Positions 1 to 6,698 of a stretch of 14,289 nt of DNA are shown here, piece by piece. The stretch spans positions 1 to 14,289 of the forward strand of contig JAJJLU010000916.1 of the NCBI GenBank assembly GCA_023807065.1. The letters are read 5' to 3'. The notes beneath the pieces were generated by a model. The model was not told where the DNA came from, searched no databases, and saw nothing but the letters and a program-made list of their open reading frames with translations. Source of the stretch: Isotricha intestinalis. Lineage: Eukaryota > Ciliophora > Litostomatea > Vestibuliferida > Isotrichidae. Both the position numbers and the translations under genes were made by a program. Positions within the stretch are counted from its first letter, which is position 1; each line of letters starts with the position of its first letter.

Positions 1-1
1 A

Positions 2-109
2 AATAATTGTAATTTACAGTATCTTCATTCTTTCCAATTATTAACTGAAAAGAATTCAATAAAAGAAATAAAGGTTTATTCAGTAGAAAAAAATATTAAC
101 AAAGTATAA
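2..109 (+). CDS. 3' end of an unidentified protein gene (partial)
   Basis: The frame beginning at base 2 is open from the window edge for 35 codons and closes with TAA at 107-109. The peptide begins NNCNLQYLHSFQLL and ends EKNINKV. Its base composition is clearly richer in G and C than the following gap, and it uses mixed codons (CAG, CTT, TTC, AAG) as real genes here do. The N-terminus lies outside the window. No family is recognisable from so short a tail. The stop is followed by A-rich sequence that looks like a short 3' UTR. The call that this is a real gene end rests on composition and reading-frame quality only. Confidence 0.55.
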   Translation, partial: NNCNLQYLHSFQLLTEKNSIKEIKVYSVEKNINKV

Positions 110-231
110 AAAACTAAAAAAAAGAAAAAGTAATGAAAATTTGTCCAAGAAATTTTCGGCGTTTTTTTAAAATAAATTTCAAAATATTAAAAAATTAAAA
201 CAAAATAAAAAAAAAAATTTAAAAACCAAAT

Positions 232-426
232 ATGATTCGTCAAACAATGTTTCAGGTGGAAAAAGAAAAAGAAAATACAATTGATTTTTATCAAACAACT
301 GATCTGAGAGAATTAAAAAATATTTTTGCATTTCTAAATAAAAATCACACCAATAAGTTCGACATAAATTGCGTTGAGAGTTTTATTGCTCAAGAACTTG
401 TTTTTGATTTTAGAGAGTTAAAGTAA
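232..426 (+). CDS. small ORF, hypothetical 64-residue protein
   Basis: The ATG at 232 follows an A-rich leader (AAAACCAAAT) and the frame stops at TAA 424-426. GC is near one quarter, well above the flanking gaps, with codons such as CAG, GTG, CTG, ACC and TGC that are rare in non-coding sequence here. The central part, roughly residues 29-52 (IFAFLNKNHTNKFDINCVE), is helix-loop-helix-like. It faintly resembles an EF-hand (N-x-N at loop positions 1 and 3, hydrophobic at 8), but position 12 is Cys rather than Glu, so calcium binding is doubtful. It may be a genuine micro-protein, a surviving exon of a larger gene, or a gene remnant. I could not find a convincing splice to further exons. The gene starts 122 bp after the preceding stop on the same strand. 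Confidence 0.45.
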   Translation: MIRQTMFQVEKEKENTIDFYQTTDLRELKNIFAFLNKNHTNKFDINCVESFIAQELVFDFRELK

Positions 427-1418
427 TATTCAATAGTAAACTTATCTATTATTTTTGTTGATATATTTCCTGGAAGAACATTTTCTGTTATATTACCGTA
501 AATTTCTTATTCTATTTTTCTTATTTGATTAAAATTATTTTTAAAATATGATATCATTGTATTTATATCAATTTTAATTGACTTTGAATAATTCATAATC
601 TGAATCAATTAATTTATCATCTATATAATTGATATTGAAAAAATGGATTCATTTTTTTAATATATTTAGACAATTATTCTAAATTTTTATTTTTTTATTT
701 ATTATTTAGACAATAAAACAATAATATTTATTTTTTTATTATTTTTAAAAATAATGCTTTAATTTTAAATTTAAGAAATTTAATATATAATTATTTCTTT
801 TTTTAATAATCATGAAAATCATTTTATATTATATAATATCTTTCTATTGACTTAATTTTTTTTTGTTTAATGTTGATAACAAATAAATAGTTTAAAATTA
901 AAGTTTAAGGAAAATTAAGCTATTACCTTAAATTAAATTCTTTATTAATGATTGATATTTATATTCAATGAATGATATTAATTGAACTTTAAAAAAGAAA
1001 AAGATTATATTCAATGAATTAATATTAACAATTCATTTGATTAAAATAGAAAAAAGAATGCAAATTTTATTGTAATTAAAGAATTAAATACTAAGAAAAA
1101 TAAGAAAAATACTTAGTTAAGAAATTTATCTAAAAATTATAAGGCACATTATTTAAATAATTGTTGATGATAAAAAAAATTTAAACAAGAAAATGAATCA
1201 TTATTAAATAAATAATTATTTTCTTGAAATATAATTTATCAAAAGACTAAATTTCAAATAAAAGAAAAAGAATCAAAGATTAAATTTAAAATAGAAGTAT
1301 TAAATATTAATAATTGTTATTCATATTCTTATTTAAAAATATTTGATTATTTTTTTACATATTTATTTCTTATAAACAAGGGTATATGATAAAAACATAA
1401 TATATTTATATTCCAAAT
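427..1418. other. 992-bp AT-rich gap between convergent genes
   Basis: This gap lies between the + strand small ORF and the 3' end of the PUF gene. G plus C drops to a few bases per 60 in places (for example 721-780). Stops occur in every frame at about the rate expected from base composition, so I see no supported gene. It contains a short imperfect direct repeat (961-1029) and an 11-base repeat, ATTTAGACAAT, at 664-674 and 704-714. The right end must include the PUF 3' UTR. No RNA gene was recognised. Confidence 0.6.
961..1029. repeat. imperfect direct repeat in the AT-rich gap
   Basis: ATATTCAATGAAT occurs exactly at 961-973 and again at 1007-1019. Each copy is followed by a similar tail (GATATTAA and TAATATTAA). 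The copies are 46 bases apart. In such AT-rich DNA short repeats arise by chance, so this may be only a local duplication. Confidence 0.3.
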
Positions 1419-3539
1419 TTACTGTTGTTCACTAGGATCTCTTTGAATGAAATTATTATTACTCATAATATTAAAATTCATATTTTTCATTTGCCCTGTA
1501 ACAGCATTAAATCCCATTTTTTCAATAAAATTAATAACATGTTTACTAAAACCATCTCTTTTCTTTAAAGCTTGACTAGAAATAATTCTTTTAATAATAA
1601 CTTCTTTTTTTTCTTGATCAGAATATTCAATCATTTTTTGAACAACATAATTACCAAATTTATCTTTAACTAAACCTAAAAGAGAATTATGAACAGAATC
1701 ATCAATTAATATTACTTCATCAATAATATTATCTCTTTGTTCTTTATTTCCAAAATGAAGACATTTTTCAATAACATTTGAAGCAAATTTATGAATTGAC
1801 ATTTCAAATATTTTTCCTTTTAAAGCTTTATATATTTCATCACAATTTTTTCCTGATCTTGTTTCTAAAACATGTTGAATTACATAATTACCATATTGAT
1901 CTTGGCATAATTCAATAATATATTTATTTATTTCTGTTAACATTTCATTCTTTTCATTTTCATTGCAATTATCAAATAATTTTTGAATAACTCTACAACC
2001 ATATTGATGAATACATAAATCATAAACATGATCTAAAACAACATTAACTAATTCACTTTGTTCTTCTGGTTTTAATTTTTCTATTAATTTTTGAATAACA
2101 TGATTTCCATTTTGATCTTCAATACATTTTGAATAATATTCTTTTAATTCTATTACTATTTCAGATATATATTCTTCAGGTATTACATCTATTATTTTTT
2201 GAATTACTCTACAACCATACATATGAAGTGATAAATCATAAAATTTTCCTTTTAAGGAATTAAATATTATTGTATTTTTCTCATTATCTTTAAAATCTAA
2301 TATTTTTTGAATAGCATAATTACCAAAAACATCTTTTGATAAAGATAATATTTCCGGTTGTAATTTATTAAATATTTTATCCCTTTCTTCTTCAGAACAT
2401 TCTTCATATTTTTTCTGTATTAATCTACTTCCTGAATGTTCTTTACTATATTCTACTGCTTTTTCTATTATTTCATTAATTGAAGGTTCATCAATTTCTT
2501 CTTTTTTCTGAGTCATAAAATTAAAATCATTTCTTATATTATTTCCCATATTAAACATATTATTCATTATTTGAGTTGTATTTTTATTTCCTTTTTTATT
2601 TTTTGGCATTTTACTTTTAATATTTTTATTTGGATTGTTAATTAAATTATTCATATTCATTCCCATATTCATTTGATCTATTCCAAGCATATTAAATCCC
2701 ATATTATTTAAATCATAATTCATATTCATTCCCATATTCATATTAGGGAAATTTCCCATTGAATTATTCCCATAATAATTATTAAATATATTATTTGGGT
2801 TATTAAAATTCATTGAAGTGTTTCCTATAATCATAGGATCAAATAAATTTTGATTTATCATTGGATTTTGATTAAAATCATTATTCATCATATTTATTTG
2901 GTTTGGATTGAAATTATTAAAGGAATTCATATTCATATAATTTTGCATTGGATTATTCATATTATTTATATTATTATTTAATGACATTCCCATATTTGCA
3001 TTTTGTTGATTATTACTTTTTTTATTTGATTTTTTATTTGTATTTAAATTATTCATTAAGTTTTGTTTATTAAATTGATTTATAAAATCATTATTACCAT
3101 CATCCCAATTATTAATATTCATATTCATAATTTGATTATTTTGTTCATTAATAAAAGGAGAAAAATTAGAGTTATTATCATAATTTATTTGTTTCAAAGA
3201 AAGATTATTCATCATATCTGTTAAATTTCCCATAGGATTTAAATCTGAGTGAGGAGGTGCTTGATTCATAAAATCAAATTCTTGACTTGGTTTATATGTT
3301 GGTTTTGGTAAACTTTCATTTTTTGGATTTATTGAGTTATAATATATATAATAATTATAACTATTAATATAATCATTTGGATCTCCATTTTCATTTCCAA
3401 AAGTCTAAAATAATATTATATAATATTTATTTACGAATTCTTCCATTCCAGGAATGTTTTTAGATCCCATTCGATTTTCCTTTTTCGATTCTTGAAGACT
3501 TTGAATATTATTTATATCGTTTGGAAATTGATTGTTCAT
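1419..3539 (-). CDS. Pumilio/PUF-family RNA-binding protein with Asn/Met-rich N-terminus (two exons)
   Basis: This is a cytoplasmic sequence-specific mRNA-binding protein; the family usually represses or destabilises target mRNAs through 3' UTR sites. My model joins exon 1 (3435-3539, 35 codons, starting MNNQFPND) to exon 2 (1419-3404) across a 30-nt intron, giving 696 residues. The downstream ATG at 3267-3269 is in frame, but the 45 codons before it are open and protein-like, so I prefer the spliced start. Residues up to about 330 are low-complexity Asn/Met/Phe sequence (for example MNMGMNMN twice), likely disordered. The PUF domain spans about 345-675 with eight repeats whose five-residue cores are SRLIQ, NYAIQ, CRVIQ, NHVIQ, CRVIQ, NYVIQ, SNVIE and NYVVQ. 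These match human Pumilio base-contact positions repeat by repeat and predict binding to UGUAUAUA-like sites. The stop is TAA (1419-1421). Confidence 0.95.
2649..2741. repeat. duplicated 24-base segment inside the PUF low-complexity region
   Basis: The same 24 bases occur at 2649-2672 and 2718-2741 (start ATTCATATTC, end CCATATTCAT). On the minus strand both encode the octapeptide MNMGMNMN. Exact identity at the DNA level suggests recent slippage or duplication rather than selection on the amino acids alone. Confidence 0.7.
3405..3434 (-). other. 30-nt spliceosomal intron in the PUF gene
   Basis: Read on the minus strand it begins GTAAATAAAT and ends ATTATTTTAG. It is phase 0, after codon 35 (Phe), and the next exon resumes with ACT TTT GGA. 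Its length is a multiple of three. The only in-frame stop is the acceptor TAG itself, so retention would truncate the protein. The clean reading frames on both sides and the similar intron in the dynein light chain gene support it. If TAG were a sense codon this could instead be ten coding codons. Confidence 0.8.
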
Positions 3540-3897
3540 TTTTTTTAAATATTTAAATAATTGATTCCTTAATATATATTTAGAGATAGATATTTTATAA
3601 TTTTTGATTATTGTTTAATTTTTAATTATTTTAATTTCTAATTTAATTAATAATTAAAATCATTTTATTTAATAATTGCTTTTTAAATTTTTCTCATTCT
3701 TTCATTTAATTAATATTTTAATGAAAAAAACAAAATTTTTTAAAATGTTTATAATTGATATTAATTATATAATCTTTTTTATTTAATGAAAATTATATTT
3801 TTATCCTATGTTACAACAAATTAATTATTATTTTTGAAATACTAACTTATTTATTTACTTCTTATATTAACTAATTTATTTATTAATTTAAATTATT
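3540..3897. promoter_or_regulatory. AT-rich spacer: 3' end of pseudophosphatase gene and 5' region of PUF gene
   Basis: These 358 bases lie between two minus-strand genes. The part next to 3540 must hold the PUF promoter and leader, and the part next to 3897 the 3' UTR of the upstream gene. The sequence is almost pure A/T with many short ATTTAAT-type palindromes. No specific promoter element, poly(A) signal or ORF can be supported. Confidence 0.4.
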
Positions 3898-5292
3898 TTA
3901 TATACCACAACATTTAAAAATAGATACATTCTTTTTTTGTTTTTTAGTTATTAACTCCAATTCTCCTTTAGATAAGGTTTTTTTAAAAGTTATATTAAAA
4001 TTATTTTTAACAGTTTGTGGAGAGTTAGTTTCATTGACTGTACAATTCCTAAAATATTTCATATTTTTATAATCAACTTCATAAGTTGTTTTTTCTAATC
4101 TCAAAAGAATTTTATCGATTCTATTAATATCTTTACTATCAAAAAGATTTCTAATATTTTTAAGGCAAACAAATATAATTGACATTTCATTTTTTCCTCC
4201 ATTAACAATACATTGTTCAAAGATATATATAATTATTTTATTTAAAAATTCATCAAAAGATTGAGCATTTAATATTATTGATTTTAATATATCATATATC
4301 ATATAATTAATTTCTATACAATATACATTTTTAAATACTCCTTTATTCATAATTATTATAAAATCTAAATTATCCTTATACGATATTTTTTGTTGATTAG
4401 ATAATATTTTTACATTAGTTGAATCATTTAAAGAAAGAATTGAAATGTAATTCTGATTTATATCATTTGAATCAATATTAGAAAGAATTGTTATATAATC
4501 ATTTTGGCTTTTAACCATAAAAATATCATCATCAATTTTTTGAATAATTTGAATTTGCTCTTCAGTATTTAAAGTTATTAAATTACTTAGAATTTCTTTA
4601 TGTAAAGTTTTATTATATAAAGAAAAATAATTAATACTATTTTCTTCTTTAGTACTTAAATTAATATTAACAGTAATTTTAGTTTTTGTATCATTATTAT
4701 TATCAAAAGTAAAAGCAGCAAATCCAAAAATTTTTTCATTTATAGTTTTTTCACTATAAATAACAGGATTTTTTTTCTGAATAAAATCATTAAATAATTT
4801 TAAATGCAGTTGTTGAGTATATAAAGGAATAGTTTCAAGATTTAATAAATTTTTACTTAGATTACTTTTTGTTGTGTTTTTATGTTCTATAACATTCATT
4901 GAATTTTGTCTTGAACAATTATTAGTTTTTAAATTAGTATCATTATATAATAAAGTATATTTTAAACCTTCTTGTTTAAAACTGATTTGTTCATTTAAGG
5001 AATTTAATTTAGAAATAATATGTTGTTGAGAAACTAAACTACTAAAATTTGAATTCATATGTGATTCATTATTTATTGGAAAAGTAGATGTTTGATTTAA
5101 ATTATTTATTTGATTGTTATTAATTTCATTTATGTCATTTTCATTTATTAAATGAATGTTTTCATTATGAAATGAACTAGTTGGTGTTTCTATTACATTT
5201 ATTATTAAATTATTTCCTGTTGGTGAATTTGTTAAATTTGAATGATAATTATTTGATTCTATTTTTAATAAATTATTATCTGGAGAATTCAT
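3898..5292 (-). CDS. PP2C-like (PPM fold) protein, probable pseudophosphatase
   Basis: This ORF has 464 codons, an ATG at 5290-5292 and a TAA stop. Residues 1-150 are Asn/Ser-rich and look disordered. The rest resembles a degenerate PP2C phosphatase domain in order: KIFGFAAFTF (187-196) at the first strand pair; NYFSLYNKTLH (221-231) where active enzymes have FFGVYDGHGG; LDFIIIMNKGVFKN (309-322) where they have a CDGxWD motif; and GGKNEMSIIFVCL (365-377) where they have DN-[IM]-[ST]-V. The Asp residues that normally hold Mg/Mn are replaced at each of these sites, so catalysis is unlikely and a binding or scaffold role is the inference (compare TAB1-type pseudophosphatases). The extreme C-terminus is CCGI, formally a CaaX-like end. 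No transmembrane segment is seen. The family call rests on pattern matching only; an unrelated fold cannot be excluded. Confidence 0.6.
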   Translation of the reverse strand: MNSPDNNLLKIESNNYHSNLTNSPTGNNLIINVIETPTSSFHNENIHLINENDINEINNNQINNLNQTSTFPINNESHMNSNFSSLVSQQHIISKLNSLNEQISFKQEGLKYTLLYNDTNLKTNNCSRQNSMNVIEHKNTTKSNLSKNLLNLETIPLYTQQLHLKLFNDFIQKKNPVIYSEKTINEKIFGFAAFTFDNNNDTKTKITVNINLSTKEENSINYFSLYNKTLHKEILSNLITLNTEEQIQIIQKIDDDIFMVKSQNDYITILSNIDSNDINQNYISILSLNDSTNVKILSNQQKISYKDNLDFIIIMNKGVFKNVYCIEINYMIYDILKSIILNAQSFDEFLNKIIIYIFEQCIVNGGKNEMSIIFVCLKNIRNLFDSKDINRIDKILLRLEKTTYEVDYKNMKYFRNCTVNETNSPQTVKNNFNITFKKTLSKGELELITKKQKKNVSIFKCCGI

Positions 5293-6165
5293 CTTTTTAG
5301 ATTATAATCTTTTTTTTATTTTATATTTATAAAATTAAATTTATATAAGTTTATTTATTTTAATGTTTATAATATATTTTTTTATACATCATTTACTGTT
5401 TTATTGAGTATTGTTTTACATTTATTTATTTTTACTTGATTTTATTTATTGTTATTATTATTTAATTTAGAAAGAAAAGAAATATAAATTTCTTAACTTA
5501 ATAAAATATAATTTTTTTCTTCTCTTGTATCTAATAATGGAAGAATTGAAAAAATTTTTTGAAAATAATTTTTATTTTTGATTTTCATTGATATTTCCTT
5601 TTAAATTCTTTTTATATATTTAATTTCTTTTTTCATTTCTACAATTATTTTAAATCATATTCATTTTTTTTAATAAATTATTCTTCCTTTTTATTTTAAT
5701 CAAGATTACTTAATTTTTCTTCTTTTTTAATCATAATATCTTCAACTTTAGTTTTATCAATAACTGAATTGTTCATTTGTAATTAATTTTTTTAATATAT
5801 TAGTTAAATTTTTAATAGAAAATATATTAGAATTCTTTATTTAAAAAACTCTTTATTTTATGTTTTATTTCTAAACTTTTTTTCATTTCATTTTGTGAAT
5901 TATATTCTCTAATAATTCAATAATATCATCTTTTACATTATCAAAAGTAAAATCAACTTCTTTTTTACATTCAATGAATAATTCTTTATCATTTATTTAT
6001 TATTGAAATTTAATTATTTTTGTATTCCACATTTATTTCTCATTTTCATTCACAATTTTTAATAAAGAAAAAAAATAAACAAATAAATAAACAATAATAA
6101 TATAAAAAAAAAATAAATTAAATTTAAGTTATTTTTTAAAAAATAAAAAATAAGAAACACTTCTC
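5293..6165. other. 873-bp gap containing broken coding-like sequence
   Basis: The gap separates the dynein light chain 3' end from the pseudophosphatase start. Bases 5293-5490 are plain AT-rich sequence that should contain the pseudophosphatase promoter. Bases 5493-6032 are described separately as a possible pseudogene. Bases 6040-6165 are A/T tracts that should hold the light chain 3' UTR. Confidence 0.5.
5493..6032 (-). pseudogene. possible gene relic: fragmented minus-strand reading frames
   Basis: On the minus strand this stretch has higher G+C than the plain gaps and the purine-rich coding strand typical of minus-strand genes here (T and C dominate the + strand). Protein-like pieces fall in different frames. 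One begins MWNTK at 6032 and continues, after two TAA codons, as ELFIECKKEVDFTFDN. Another contains KKSLEIKHKIKSFLNKEF. A third, 5696-5776, starts MNNSVIDKTKVEDIM. A fourth, 5493-5588, starts MKIKNKNYF and ends DTREEKNYILLS. Several in-frame TAA codons sit where CAA would read well. A 28-nt GT..AG segment (5909-5936) would join the first two pieces, so a living gene with tiny introns is an alternative. No family was recognised, and each piece alone is short enough to occur by chance. Confidence 0.3.
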
Positions 6166-6515
6166 TCAAATAGTAGTTTTATAAACTAAATAAGTGAAAC
6201 CTTTATATTTAAAATTAACAAAACAATTATTATCATGAATAGCAAAACATCCAAAATTTTTTCCAACAAAAACATGCCAAGCAGGACCAAATTTTCTATC
6301 TAGAGTTTCTCTTAATAATCTTGCGAAAGAAGTTCCAACTGTATTTACTTTTAAATTTGATGTTACATATTCAGCTATTTCATTCATTATATTATCTGCT
6401 ATTTCTATTGGAGTTTTTACCATTAACTATATTTTATTATATTTATTTAACTTACTCCACGAACATCTTTGTAATTTGGGTATTGCTCATATACTGGTTG
6501 TTGTTCACCATCCAT
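6166..6515 (-). CDS. dynein light chain, LC8/DNAL4-type (two exons)
   Basis: This is a small dimeric light chain of dynein complexes; the DNAL4 branch belongs to the axonemal outer arm. My model is exon 1 at 6456-6515 (20 codons, starting MDGEQQPVYEQY), a 29-nt intron, and exon 2 at 6166-6426, giving 106 residues, close to DNAL4 (about 105). The ATG at 6423 lies inside exon 2 and would give an 85-residue product without the N-terminal extension. The domain is recognised by LRETLDRKFGPAWHVFVGKN (about 59-78), the family block around the WH-x-x-V-G-x-x-FG motif, then the strands NCFVNFKYKGFTYLVYKT. The stop is TGA (6166-6168), positioned where the family normally ends, which shows that TGA terminates here. 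It lies on the same strand as the ORD-AK7 gene and begins 183 bp after that gene's stop. Confidence 0.92.
6427..6455 (-). other. 29-nt spliceosomal intron in the dynein light chain gene
   Basis: Read on the minus strand it begins GTAAGTTAAA and ends AAAATATAG. It is phase 0 after codon 20 (Gly), and exon 2 resumes with TTA ATG GTA. The length is not a multiple of three and the intron contains an in-frame TAA, so it cannot be coding. Donor GTAAGT is a perfect consensus. Removing it extends the light chain to normal family length. Confidence 0.88.
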
Positions 6516-6698
6516 TGCAATTATTTTTTTTTTTCTAAAAAATAATTTATTTATTTATTTTGTTTTTTAAATATATTTTATTGGTTATTATTATTATTAG
6601 ACTTAGTCATTTATGAAAAATAAAAAAATACTTTTTATTTCTCAAATTTTAAAATTACTTAATTTAAAGTAAATTATTTAAAATTTTGAAAAAATTTT

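Noticed and set aside
413..440. A 14-nt GTAA..TAG segment at the end of the small ORF as an ultra-short intron
   Set aside because: Half the length of the two confident introns, and removing it runs directly into TAA, so it does not extend the protein.
230..660. Minus-strand protein-like readings opposite and beyond the small ORF (for example EIYGNITENVLPG)
   Set aside because: The pieces fall in different frames with stops between them and no splice pair joins them. The + strand frame at 232 has the better codon composition.
1228..1389. A 53-codon open run on the + strand ending just before the PUF 3' end
   Set aside because: G+C here is as low as in the gaps. Stops in this frame from 427 onward occur at about the rate expected from composition, and a run of this length is expected somewhere in this much A/T-rich non-coding DNA.
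3267..3269. Starting the PUF protein at this ATG
   Set aside because: The 45 codons before it are open and protein-like, and a short GT..AG intron links them to an upstream ATG with a good frame. The internal start remains possible but is less likely.
5493..6032. Reassigned code (TAA/TAG read as Gln) to make the broken region a live gene
   Set aside because: Every long gene in the window ends at TAA or TGA at a family-appropriate place and uses CAA for Gln, so reassignment is not supported. The frames also shift, which a changed code would not explain.
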